Assembly (NCBI GenBank): GCA_904398675.1
Contig: CAJFPI010000037.1
Span: 1 to 32,542, forward strand
Reading direction: 5' to 3'
Length of the DNA: 32,542 nucleotides
Source of the DNA: an uncultured Oscillospiraceae bacterium
GTDB lineage: Bacteria; Bacillota; Clostridia; Oscillospirales; Oscillospiraceae
Shown here in pieces: positions 1 through 6,801 of this stretch (position 1 is the stretch's first letter; every line of letters starts with the position of its first letter). The translations under genes were made by a program, and so were the position numbers. The notes under the pieces are model-generated. The model ran no database searches. It was not told where the DNA came from and saw nothing but the letters and a program-made list of their open reading frames with translations.

Positions 1-1
1 G

Positions 2-133
2 CGGGCGCTGATGGGGCGGCGGGCCGGCGAGCGTGTGGAGGTCCGGGTCAGCCCGGAGCTCTCCTACGGCGTGAGGATCCTCTCCATTCAAAAGGGGCAG
101 GACGACGCCTCCCTGGAGATCAGCCGCTACTGA
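2..133 (+). CDS. GreA/GreB-family transcription elongation factor, C-terminal fragment (5' end outside window)
   Basis: The open frame enters from the left edge and stops at TGA 131-133, leaving the last 43 residues. The visible part runs through 'ALMGRRAGERVEV', then an 'SYGVRILSI' strand and a short tail ending 'EISRY'. This resembles the FKBP-like C-terminal domain of GreA/GreB factors (pattern LLGKKVGDEVEV followed by a YEILEI-like strand). Those factors bind the RNA polymerase secondary channel and stimulate transcript cleavage. The N-terminal coiled coil that carries the catalytic acidic residues is not in the window, so a Gre-like paralogue with another role cannot be excluded. A terminator-like hairpin follows at 167-204. 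Confidence 0.6.
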   Translation, partial: RALMGRRAGERVEVRVSPELSYGVRILSIQKGQDDASLEISRY

Positions 134-166
134 TGGGCCGCGGACCAACTCTCGCCGTGGAAAACA

Positions 167-204
167 GCAGACCCCGGGGCCGGCAAGCCGGTCCCGGGGT
201 CTGC
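167..204. terminator. Bidirectional terminator between the Gre-family gene and phoU
   Basis: A long GC-rich inverted repeat (arms near 167-183 and 188-204, a single mismatch) sits between two convergent genes. On the minus strand the arm is followed by TGTTTTCC, a short U-tract, so it should end the pst-phoU transcript. On the plus strand the T-run is weak. Confidence 0.7.
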
Positions 205-230
205 CTCTATGATAAAGGAGAACTAGTGTG

Positions 231-893
231 TTAAGCCTCTTCCTTCACATTTTTGGGGTGGAACCCGGTGATGGAGTAGCACACCCACTCCGCCACATTC
301 ACCGCGTGGTCGCCGATGCGCTCAAAGTATTTGGCGATCATCAGCAGGTCCAGGCACCGCTGGCCCTGGTCCGGGCTGCTGACAAGGAGCTTTGTCAGCT
401 CCGCCTTCACCTGGTCAAAGAGGGCGTCCACCACATCGTCGTAGCGGATGGTCTCCTCCGCCATGCGGAGGTCCGACTGGACGAAGGACTCCACGCTGTC
501 CGTCACCATCTTGATGGTGGCCCGGGCCATGTCGCCGATATGGTCCACGCTCTGCAGACCGCCGTTTCCCGTGTAGTAGCCGAGGATTTCCGCGATGTCC
601 GCCGCCTGGTCGCCGATGCGCTCCATGTCGGAGATCATCCGCATAGCGGAGGACACGGCCCTCAGGTCGCTGGCCACAGGCTGCTGGCGCAGGAGGAGGT
701 TCATGCACAGCCCCTCGATCTCCCGCTCCATCTGGTCGATCCGCTGCTCGGTCTCATAGGCCTTGGGCAGCAGCGTGGCGTCCTGGTCCAGAAGGGCCTT
801 GGCCACCACGGCAATGGCCTGCTCGCACAGCGCGCCCATTCCCGTTAGGTTCATGTGCAGCTTGTGAAGCTGCTGGTCAAACCGGCTGCGCAT
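231..893 (-). CDS. phoU: Phosphate signalling complex accessory protein PhoU
   Basis: A 220-aa all-helical protein, the usual PhoU length, built as two PhoU repeats. Residues such as 'MRMISDMERIGDQAADIAE' near 85-103 and 'KYFERIGDHAVNVAEW' near 187-202 carry the repeated E-R-I-G-D-x-A metal-binding signature of the family. PhoU is a cytoplasmic negative regulator that links the PstSCAB transporter to the phosphate two-component system. Its ATG (893) directly abuts the pstB stop (894-896), and its ribosome site AGGGAGG lies inside the end of pstB, so the two are translationally coupled. It is the last gene of the pst operon, and a terminator follows at 167-204. Confidence 0.97.
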   Translation of the reverse strand: MRSRFDQQLHKLHMNLTGMGALCEQAIAVVAKALLDQDATLLPKAYETEQRIDQMEREIEGLCMNLLLRQQPVASDLRAVSSAMRMISDMERIGDQAADIAEILGYYTGNGGLQSVDHIGDMARATIKMVTDSVESFVQSDLRMAEETIRYDDVVDALFDQVKAELTKLLVSSPDQGQRCLDLLMIAKYFERIGDHAVNVAEWVCYSITGFHPKNVKEEA

Positions 894-1658
894 TTATCCG
901 AACCTCCCTGTAATGTAGTCCTCTGTCCGCTTGTCGTGGGGCTTGGAGAACATCTGCTCGGTGTCGTCAAACTCCACCAGCTCCCCCAGAAGGAAGAAGG
1001 CCGTCTTGTCCGCCACGCGGGCCGCCTGCTGCATGTTGTGGGTCACCATGACGATGGTGTACTGCTTTTTGAGATCCATCACCAAGTCCTCGATCTTGGA
1101 GGTGGAGATGGGATCCAGGGCGCTGGTGGCCTCGTCCATCAAAAGGACGTCCGGCTCCACCGCCAGGGCCCGGGCGATGCACAGCCGCTGCTGCTGGCCG
1201 CCGGAGAGGCCCAGGGCTGATTTTTTCAGCCGGTCCTTCACCTCGTCCCAGATGGCGGCGTTGCGCAGGGAGCGCTCCACGATCTCGTCCAGCTTGACCC
1301 GGCTGCGCACCCCGTGGGTCCGGGGGCCGTAGGCCACGTTGTCATAGATGGACATGGGGAAGGGGTTGGGTTTCTGGAAGACCATTCCGATGCGCTTTCT
1401 CAGCCAGGTGACGTCCAGGTTGGCGCTGTAGATGTCCTCGTCGTGGTAGAGCATCTTCCCCTTGATGGTGACGTTTGGCACCAGGTCGTTCATGCGGTTG
1501 ATGGTTTTGAGAAAGGTGGATTTTCCGCAGCCGGAGGGGCCGATCAGGGCGGTGATCTGCCGCTCGGGGATCTTCATGTTGATGGACTTCAGCGCCTGAT
1601 GCTCCCCGTAAAACAGGTCCAGCTGCTCCGCCTGCAGGATCGTGTTTTCTTCTGCCAT
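894..1658 (-). CDS. pstB: Phosphate ABC transporter ATP-binding protein PstB
   Basis: A 254-aa ABC ATPase of standard PstB length. It has Walker A 'GPSGCGKS' near residue 40, the family-typical 'FLKTINRMNDL' that follows it, the Q-loop 'MVFQKPNPFPMSIYDNVAYG', the ABC signature 'LSGGQQQRLCIARALA', Walker B 'VLLMDEATSALD' and the H-loop 'MVTHNMQQA'. It powers high-affinity phosphate import through PstA/PstC at the membrane. The gene starts 25 nt after the pstA stop and has an upstream AAAGGAG ribosome site. All catalytic motifs are intact. Confidence 0.98.
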   Translation of the reverse strand: MAEENTILQAEQLDLFYGEHQALKSINMKIPERQITALIGPSGCGKSTFLKTINRMNDLVPNVTIKGKMLYHDEDIYSANLDVTWLRKRIGMVFQKPNPFPMSIYDNVAYGPRTHGVRSRVKLDEIVERSLRNAAIWDEVKDRLKKSALGLSGGQQQRLCIARALAVEPDVLLMDEATSALDPISTSKIEDLVMDLKKQYTIVMVTHNMQQAARVADKTAFFLLGELVEFDDTEQMFSKPHDKRTEDYITGRFG

Positions 1659-1683
1659 ATGTTTTCTGCTCCTTTGTGCTCTT

Positions 1684-2544
1684 TTACCGTTTCAGCTTTT
1701 TCCCGGCATAGCCGGCAGCCAGGTTGATCACCACCGTCAGCACCAGCAGAATGGTGGCGATGGAGAAGGCCACGGCGAAATCCGCCCGCTCCTTGGCGTA
1801 GATGTAGAGGGCCACGGTGAGGGTGGCGCCGGAGGCGTCCATGAAATTCTGAATGGAGGAGAAGTCCTGCATCATGGTGGACAGCCCCGCCGTGTACATC
1901 AGCACCGCGCTCTCCCCCACCACCCGGCCGATGGCCAGGATGCAGCCGGTGACGATGCCGTCCACGCTGCTGGGCAGCACCACTGTGCGGATCATGCGCC
2001 ACTTGCCGCTGCCCAGCCCCAGAGAACCCTCCCGGTAGGACTGGGGCACGGTTTTAAGGCTCTCCTGGGTGGTGCGGATAATGGTGGGCAGCGTCATGAT
2101 CACCAGGGTGAGGCTGCCGGCGATGAGAGTGGTCCCCAGTTTCAGCGCCTCGCTGAAGATGATGGCGCCTACCAGGGCATAGATGATGGAGGGAATGCCC
2201 GCCAGGGTCTCGGTGGCGTATTCAATGGCCGTCACCAGCCGCCGGTTGTGGGCATACTCCGTAAGATAGATGGCGGCGCCCACACCCAGGGGCAGCGCAA
2301 TGATGATGGAAAACAAAATGACGTAGAGGGTATGGACAATCGCCGGGAGGATTCCCATGGTCCCCCGGAGGAGGCTCTCCTCTGTGGTCAGGAACTCCCA
2401 GTTGATGCCGGGGATGCCCCGGTAGCAGATATAGCCGATAATGCACACCAGCAGCAGCACCGTGACGGCCGAGCTGACGTACAGCAGCGCCCGGACCGCG
2501 ATGTCATAAAACCGGCGGGAGGGGGACAGTTGTCTTGTATGCAT
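1684..2544 (-). CDS. pstA: Phosphate ABC transporter permease PstA
   Basis: A 286-aa integral membrane protein with about six predicted helices. The first is near residues 17-40 and the others span the BPD_transp_1 core from about 80 to 280. The EAA loop that docks onto PstB is visible around 'TQESLKTVPQSYREGSLGLG...W' (about 160-185). The family segment 'GIPSIIYALVGAIIF' is present, as in other PstA proteins. It pairs with PstC to form the phosphate channel. The start is only 3 nt after the pstC stop, so the genes are tightly coupled. Confidence 0.97.
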   Translation of the reverse strand: MHTRQLSPSRRFYDIAVRALLYVSSAVTVLLLVCIIGYICYRGIPGINWEFLTTEESLLRGTMGILPAIVHTLYVILFSIIIALPLGVGAAIYLTEYAHNRRLVTAIEYATETLAGIPSIIYALVGAIIFSEALKLGTTLIAGSLTLVIMTLPTIIRTTQESLKTVPQSYREGSLGLGSGKWRMIRTVVLPSSVDGIVTGCILAIGRVVGESAVLMYTAGLSTMMQDFSSIQNFMDASGATLTVALYIYAKERADFAVAFSIATILLVLTVVINLAAGYAGKKLKR

Positions 2545-2547
2545 GAT

Positions 2548-3516
2548 CTAATCCTCCTTTTCCCGTTTCAGGACCACGTTGAGCAGCACGTTGATGAGCA
2601 TGATGAAGAGAAACAGCACCAGGCCGATGGAGTACAGGGCGTTGCGCTGGAGGCTGCCGGGGCTGGCGTAGTTCATCTCAATGGCGATGCCTGTGGTGAG
2701 AAAGCGGACGCTGGAGAAGAGGGAGGGCATGTTGGCCACGTTGCCGGCCACCATCAAAATGGCCATGGCCTCGCCGATGGCCCGGCCGATACCCAGCACC
2801 ACCGCGGCGGCGATGCCGCTCTTGGCGGCGGGGACGCTGACACGGAAATAGGTCTCCAGCTCCGTGGCGCCCAGGGCAAGGCTCGCTTCCTCATACTCCT
2901 GGGGGACGGCCTGAAGGGCCGTCTCCGACACGGAGATGATGGAGGGCAGGATCATCACCGCCAGCACGATAATGGCGGCGAAGAGGCTGTCGCCGGCGGG
3001 GAGGTTGAAGGTGGTGCGGATCCAGGGCACCAGCACGATCATGCCCACAAGGCCGTAGACCACGGAGGGGATCCCCGCCAGGAGGCTCACCGCCGGGCGG
3101 ACCACCGCCGCCAGCTTCGGCGGCGCCACCTTGGAGAGAAAGACCGCCGTGAAAAACCCGATGGGGACGCCGATGACGATGGCCCCGGCGGTGCCGTAGA
3201 CAGAGGTGAGGATCATGGGCAGGATCCCGAACTGGGGATCGGTCTTGTTATAGGAGTCCCAGGTGTCCCCGAAGAGGAAGTTGACAAGGCCAACCTCCCG
3301 GATGGCGGGGATGCCGGAGATGATGAGGTAGACGGAGATCAGGAGAACAAAGCCCACGGCAATCAGCCCGCAGATCAAAAACACCACCTGCATGATGTGC
3401 TCCGCCGCTTTTCTCCCGTTTTTCCTGCCGGTGTCTTTTCCCACCACCTGGGCCTTTCCGGCGGTGCGGCCTCCGGCGCCGGCAGCGGTTAGATTCATGG
3501 CGTCTTTCATTTGCAT
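2548..3516 (-). CDS. pstC: Phosphate ABC transporter permease PstC
   Basis: A 322-aa permease with a cytoplasmic N-terminal extension of about 35 residues rich in Gly/Ala/Lys, then six predicted helices. The family signatures 'GIPSVVYGLVGMIVLVPWI' and the EAA loop 'SETALQAVPQEYEEASLALG' are clear. It forms the heterodimeric phosphate channel with PstA. The start at 3516 has AGGA seven bases upstream; a second ATG at 3510 with AAAGG nine bases upstream is equally possible and would remove only two residues. It is separated from pstS by an 81-nt gap that contains a stem-loop (3541-3576). Confidence 0.97.
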   Translation of the reverse strand: MQMKDAMNLTAAGAGGRTAGKAQVVGKDTGRKNGRKAAEHIMQVVFLICGLIAVGFVLLISVYLIISGIPAIREVGLVNFLFGDTWDSYNKTDPQFGILPMILTSVYGTAGAIVIGVPIGFFTAVFLSKVAPPKLAAVVRPAVSLLAGIPSVVYGLVGMIVLVPWIRTTFNLPAGDSLFAAIIVLAVMILPSIISVSETALQAVPQEYEEASLALGATELETYFRVSVPAAKSGIAAAVVLGIGRAIGEAMAILMVAGNVANMPSLFSSVRFLTTGIAIEMNYASPGSLQRNALYSIGLVLFLFIMLINVLLNVVLKREKED

Positions 3517-3540
3517 CAGCCTTTCCTAGTCAGATCACGG

Positions 3541-3576
3541 CTGTGAGACACGGCCGTTTCCGGACGTGCCTCACAG
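3541..3576 (-). other. Intercistronic stem-loop between pstS and pstC
   Basis: The arms CTGTGAG/CTCACAG, CACG/CGTG and CCG/CGG form a 16-position stem with two internal mismatches and a 4-nt loop. No U-tract follows on the minus strand. Such structures after the binding-protein gene of ABC operons typically stabilise the upstream mRNA or partly attenuate read-through, so pstS would exceed pstC. That role is inferred here. Confidence 0.6.
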
Positions 3577-3597
3577 GCTGGTTTGCGTTTGTTCTGC

Positions 3598-4503
3598 TTA
3601 CGCGTTGGGGGCGATGGCGCCGGCCTGCTCAATGTACTGGGCGGCATCAGCGCTCATGGCGAACTCCAGGAAGGCCTGGGCGGCCTCGGAGAGCTCGGTC
3701 CCCTCCACCGTCACCATGACGAAGGGGCGCTGGATGGTGTAGCTGCCGTCCTGCACGGTGGCCTCGGAGCACTCCACACCGCCCACGGGCACAGCCTTCA
3801 CCGTGTCATCCACGGCAGAGAGGGAGGCGTAGCCGATGGCGTTGGGGTTGCCGGCCACAGAGCCGATGACGTCGCCGGTGGAGCCGTACTCGTTGGTGTA
3901 GGCGCAGGCGTCCTCGATCCCAAGGATCTCCTCAAAGGCGCTGCGGGTGCCGGAGCCGGACTCACGGCCCAGAACGGCGATCTCCGCGTCGTTGCCGCCC
4001 ACCTCGGACCAGTTGGTGATCTCGCCGGTGTAGATCTGGGCGATCTGCTCCTCAGTCAGGTCGCTGACGGGGTTCTCCGGGTTCACCACGATGGCTACGC
4101 CGTCCAGGGCCACGATGTTCTCCACCGCGCCGCTGGCCTTCTCATCGTCGGTGAGGGCGCGGCTGGAGAGGCCGATGTCGCAGGTGCCGGCCAGCACCGC
4201 CTCGATGCCGGCGCCGGAGCCGGTGCCGGAGTAGTTCACGGTCACGCCGTCGTTCATCTCCTTGAAGACCTCGGTGAAGATGGACATCACATCGGCCATG
4301 GAGGTGGAGCCTTCCGTATTCACGGTGCCGGAGAGGGCTGCGGCGTCGCCGCCGTTTCCGGTGTTGCCGGTATTGTCGGACGTGTTGTTGCCAGTGGTGT
4401 TGTTCCCAGCGTTGCCGGCGTTGCCGCTGTTGCTGCTGGAGCAGCCGGCCAGCGCGGCGCAGGCCATGACCGCCGCCAGGGCCAGAGCAAGGATTCTTTT
4501 CAT
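3598..4503 (-). CDS. pstS: Phosphate-binding lipoprotein PstS
   Basis: A 301-aa substrate-binding protein. The signal peptide ends in lipobox LAGC (Cys21), followed by a low-complexity Gly/Asn/Thr linker at about 22-55 and a PBP-like domain. Phosphate-binding motifs are visible: 'NTEGSTSM' (about 63-70), 'GTGSGAGIEAVLAG' (about 97-110) and 'GRESGSGTR' (about 173-181). It captures phosphate outside the membrane and delivers it to PstCA. It is the first gene of the operon, preceded by AGGAGG eight bases before ATG and by a promoter with a candidate Pho box. Confidence 0.97.
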   Translation of the reverse strand: MKRILALALAAVMACAALAGCSSSNSGNAGNAGNNTTGNNTSDNTGNTGNGGDAAALSGTVNTEGSTSMADVMSIFTEVFKEMNDGVTVNYSGTGSGAGIEAVLAGTCDIGLSSRALTDDEKASGAVENIVALDGVAIVVNPENPVSDLTEEQIAQIYTGEITNWSEVGGNDAEIAVLGRESGSGTRSAFEEILGIEDACAYTNEYGSTGDVIGSVAGNPNAIGYASLSAVDDTVKAVPVGGVECSEATVQDGSYTIQRPFVMVTVEGTELSEAAQAFLEFAMSADAAQYIEQAGAIAPNA

Positions 4504-4566
4504 CGTACATACCTCCTATGTAGCTTGCATCATTCTTTTTGTTTCACTTTCCCTGTGAACACGCCT

Positions 4567-4595
4567 ATTGTACGGCGCGCCCCGTTAACTGCGAA
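4567..4595 (-). promoter_or_regulatory. Promoter of the pst operon
   Basis: On the minus strand TTCGCA (4595-4590) and TACAAT (4572-4567) are separated by 17 bases, a sigma-A-like promoter with a weak -35, as expected for an activated promoter. It lies about 65 nt upstream of the pstS start. Confidence 0.55.
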
Positions 4596-4605
4596 ATCAC
4601 GCCTC

Positions 4606-4622
4606 CGTGAAATCCATGTTAA
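4606..4622 (-). promoter_or_regulatory. Candidate Pho box (PhoP/PhoB-type direct repeat)
   Basis: On the minus strand TTAACA and TTCACG start exactly 11 bases apart, directly upstream of the pst -35. TT(A/C/T)ACA-like repeats with an 11-bp period are the PhoP box pattern of Gram-positive bacteria. No phosphate-type two-component pair is in the window, so the regulator would be encoded elsewhere. Confidence 0.45.
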
Positions 4623-4666
4623 TTAATCCGCCCCTTTGTAAAGGAATTTTTCCCAACCGAAGGCGA

Positions 4667-4695
4667 TTGATTTTATCCCTTAAAAATGGTACCCT
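4667..4695 (+). promoter_or_regulatory. Promoter of the two-component regulator genes
   Basis: TTGATT (4667-4672), a 17-bp spacer and TACCCT (4690-4695) with an extended TGG motif. It reads away from the pst promoter toward the response regulator gene. Confidence 0.5.
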
Positions 4696-4748
4696 ATCGC
4701 TGAGAACGTTTACAGGTTCCGCGTGGAACAATGACCCAGGAGGCAGCT

Positions 4749-5417
4749 ATGAAACTCTTTTTAGTGGAGGATGACGCCGTGATTGCCGGCGCCGTGCAGA
4801 AACATCTGGAGGCCTGGGGCTACCAGTGCGTGTGCGCCAGGGACTTTCAAAACGTGGCGGGGGAGTTTGCCCAGCTCAGCCCCCAGCTGGTGATTTTGGA
4901 CATCACTCTGCCCTATTTCAACGGCTACCACTGGTGCACCGAGATCCGAAAGCTCTCCAAGGTCCCCATCCTCTTCCTCTCCTCCGCCGCCGACAATATG
5001 AATATCGTCATGGCCATGAACATGGGCGGAGACGACTTCATCGCCAAGCCCTTTGACCTCTCTGTCCTGGTGGCCAAGGTCCAGGCCCTGCTGCGCCTGT
5101 CCTACGACTTCTCTGTCCCCGGGGACGTGCTCACCTGTGGGGATGTGGTGCTGCGCCTGGGGGACGGGGTAGCCGTCCGGGGAGAGCGGCAGGTGGAGCT
5201 CAGCCGCAATGAACTCAGGATCCTCCAGGTGCTCTTTACCAACAAGGGGAAGGCGGTCAGCCGGGAGACGCTGATGCAGCGGCTGTGGGAGACGGACCTG
5301 TTTGTGGATACCAACACCCTGACCGTGAACATCAACCGCCTGCGGCGGCGGCTGGAGGAGCTGGGGTGCGAGGGGCTCATCAAGACGAAAAAAGGCGTGG
5401 GGTATATGGTGGAATGA
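4749..5417 (+). CDS. BceR-like OmpR-family response regulator
   Basis: A 222-aa protein with a receiver domain (1-115) and a winged-helix OmpR-type DNA-binding domain (about 125-220). The phospho-acceptor is Asp51 in 'VILDITLP', the acidic pocket is 'VEDD' (6-9) and the conserved Lys is in 'DDFIAKPF' (Lys100). The stretch from 'LPYFNGYHWC' to 'SSAADNMNIV' matches BceR/GraR-type regulators, which control ABC exporters conferring resistance to cell-wall-active peptides. The start at 4749 is chosen because AGGAGG lies five bases upstream; an earlier ATG at 4731 has no such site. The gene overlaps the kinase by 4 nt (ATGA). The likely target is the transporter promoter at 6742-6770. Confidence 0.9.
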   Translation: MKLFLVEDDAVIAGAVQKHLEAWGYQCVCARDFQNVAGEFAQLSPQLVILDITLPYFNGYHWCTEIRKLSKVPILFLSSAADNMNIVMAMNMGGDDFIAKPFDLSVLVAKVQALLRLSYDFSVPGDVLTCGDVVLRLGDGVAVRGERQVELSRNELRILQVLFTNKGKAVSRETLMQRLWETDLFVDTNTLTVNINRLRRRLEELGCEGLIKTKKGVGYMVE

Positions 5418-6406
5418 TACAGCTTTTCTGGTCCTATCTCCGGCGGCATCTGGGCTATATCCTTCTCCTGGCCGCCTTTGCCGCCGTCTTCGGTGCAATT
5501 CTCTTTCTCTACCGCGCGCCGGTGGAGGCGGTGGGATACGCCGCCATCCTCTGCCTGCCGGTGGGCGTGGTCTTTTTTACCGTTGGCTTTGTCCGCTATG
5601 CCCGGCGCCACCGGGCGCTCACCGATCTTCTCGCCGAGCCGGTGCTCCCCGCCGGAAAGCTGCCGGAGCCCCGGGACACGGTGGAGACGGATTACCAGCA
5701 GCTGCTGGAGTCCTTTTCTCTCCGTGCCCAGGCTGCCGCCGGGGAGCAGGCGGTGCGCTGGCGGGACATGGTGGACTACTTCACCCTCTGGGCCCACCAG
5801 GTGAAGACCCCTCTCGCGGCCATGAACCTGGTGGTCCAGCAGAGCGATGTCCCCGAGGGCCAGGTGCTCAAGGACCAGCTCTTTAAAATGGAGCAGTATG
5901 TGGAGATGGTGCTGGCCTATCTCCGCATGGACAGCGACAGCACGGATTTCCTCATCCGCCCCTACCCCTTGGAAAGCCTGGTGCGCCAGTCGGTGCGGAA
6001 ATACGCCCCTCTCTTTATCCACAAGGACATTCATCTTACGCTGGAGGGGCTGGAGGAGACAGTGGTCACCGACGAGAAATGGATGTGCTTTGCCCTGGAG
6101 CAGGTGCTCTCCAACGCCATCAAGTACACCCCCGCCGGCGGGGAGATCACCGTCTCCGCAGAAAACGGCCGCCTCACCGTCCGGGACAGCGGCATCGGCA
6201 TCGCGCCGGAGGATCTGCCCCGGATCTTCGAAAAGGGCTTTACCGGCCGCAACGGCCGGGCGGACAAGCGGGCCTCCGGCATCGGCCTGTACCTGACCCA
6301 CCGCATCATCCGGCGGCTGGGCCATGATCTCACGGTCACCTCCCGGCTGGGGGAGGGCACCGCCGTGACCTTTGACCTCTCCACCCGGGCCATCACTCCG
6401 GTCTGA
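5414..6406 (+). CDS. BceS-like intramembrane-sensing histidine kinase
   Basis: A 330-aa kinase. Two transmembrane helices (about 13-33 and 41-61) are joined by a very short external loop, so there is no sensory domain outside the membrane. This is the hallmark of intramembrane-sensing kinases that read the state of a partner ABC transporter. The H-box is 'LWAHQVKTPLAAMNL' with His128. The ATP-binding domain has the N-box 'NAIKYTP', G1 'DSGIGIAPEDLPRIFEKGF' and G2 'ASGIGLYL'. The ATG overlaps the regulator stop, and the transporter genes follow after a 395-nt gap. Signalling through the BceAB-like transporter is family knowledge, not seen directly. Confidence 0.9.
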   Translation: MIQLFWSYLRRHLGYILLLAAFAAVFGAILFLYRAPVEAVGYAAILCLPVGVVFFTVGFVRYARRHRALTDLLAEPVLPAGKLPEPRDTVETDYQQLLESFSLRAQAAAGEQAVRWRDMVDYFTLWAHQVKTPLAAMNLVVQQSDVPEGQVLKDQLFKMEQYVEMVLAYLRMDSDSTDFLIRPYPLESLVRQSVRKYAPLFIHKDIHLTLEGLEETVVTDEKWMCFALEQVLSNAIKYTPAGGEITVSAENGRLTVRDSGIGIAPEDLPRIFEKGFTGRNGRADKRASGIGLYLTHRIIRRLGHDLTVTSRLGEGTAVTFDLSTRAITPV

Positions 6407-6474
6407 CCCCTGGGCGGCCTGCAAAATCCCCCCTAAAAACCTTGGTGTAAAACGCTTGCGCCATTGGGGGGGGA

Positions 6475-6497
6475 GAGCTCGAGGGGGCAAAGCCCGC
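6475..6497. repeat. 23-nt exact repeat, copy 1
   Basis: This sequence begins GAGCTCGAGG and ends AAAGCCCGC. It is identical over 23 nt to 29702-29724, and both copies lie on the same strand in palindrome-rich noncoding DNA. Flanking sequences are only loosely similar. Confidence 0.8.
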
Positions 6498-6543
6498 AAA
6501 AGCCTCGCAGAGTTTACCCGCAGACGCGAAATATGTGTAATCC

Positions 6544-6576
6544 GTTTTCCCCCAGGACATGCGCCTGGGGGAAAAC
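6544..6576. repeat. 13-bp perfect inverted repeat
   Basis: Arms GTTTTCCCCCAGG (6544-6556) and its complement (6564-6576) enclose a 7-nt loop. No T-run follows, so it is more like part of a repeat element than a simple terminator. Confidence 0.7.
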
Positions 6577-6640
6577 ACTTCTCGGCCCGCAAGTGTGGGG
6601 GGCGGCCGCCTCCTGCGCGCAGGGGAGCCGCATCCTTCTC

Positions 6641-6665
6641 AAAAAAGCGGCCCCGCCGCTTTTTT
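6641..6665 (+). terminator. Rho-independent terminator after the kinase gene
   Basis: AAAAAAGCGGC, a 3-nt loop, then GCCGCTTTTTT. The 11-bp perfect stem with an A-run and a matching T-run is a classical intrinsic terminator. It lies 235 nt after the kinase stop and before the transporter promoter. Confidence 0.7.
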
Positions 6666-6698
6666 GACAGTCTTTTCCGCCGTTTTTTCGCCGTATCT

Positions 6699-6733
6699 TA
6701 CAGTATTGTAAGGTTGGGCGGCCCATTGTAAGG
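6699..6733 (+). promoter_or_regulatory. Candidate response-regulator operator upstream of the ABC transporter
   Basis: ATTGTAAGG occurs twice, at 6707-6715 and 6725-6733, 18 bases apart. The first copy is also half of an inverted repeat CTTAC-N6-GTAAG (6699-6714). The block ends nine bases before the -35 of the transporter promoter, a typical activator position for OmpR-family regulators such as the adjacent BceR-like protein. Confidence 0.5.
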
Positions 6734-6741
6734 TGAATCGA

Positions 6742-6770
6742 TGGAACCGCCCGGGCCGCTCTGGTATACT
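6742..6770 (+). promoter_or_regulatory. Promoter of the BceAB-like transporter genes
   Basis: TGGAAC (6742-6747), a 17-bp spacer and TATACT (6765-6770) with extended TGG. A good -10 with a poor -35 fits a positively regulated promoter. Confidence 0.6.
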
Positions 6771-6801
6771 GATGGCAACGAACCGATAAGGAGGCATTCC
6801 C

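Larger units (their letters stand above)
6407..6801. other. 395-nt noncoding region: repeat element, hairpins and the transporter promoter
   Basis: No credible gene is present. It holds a 23-nt block identical to one at 29702-29724, a 13-bp inverted repeat (6544-6576), a 12-bp perfect palindrome (6612-6623), a terminator hairpin (6641-6665), direct repeats (6707-6733) and the promoter of the ABC transporter genes. Short open frames here run through the palindromes and lack ribosome sites. Confidence 0.75.

Noticed and set aside
1642..3492. 616-codon open frame on the plus strand opposite pstA and pstC
   Set aside because: It is antisense to two certain permease genes, has a His/Gly/Asp-heavy composition typical of reversed GC-rich codons, and has no ribosome site or recognisable domain.
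4731..4748. Upstream ATG for the response regulator
   Set aside because: The ribosome site AGGAGG lies inside this extension and points to ATG 4749, which also matches the family N-terminus.
4749..6406. Possibility that the two-component genes beside pst are PhoP/PhoR
   Set aside because: The kinase lacks an extracellular sensor and PAS domain and is followed by a BceAB-like transporter, so it fits the antibiotic-sensing type.
6393..6578. Short minus-strand frame in the gap before the BceA-like gene
   Set aside because: It runs through the 23-nt repeat and a hairpin and overlaps the kinase stop; no ribosome site.
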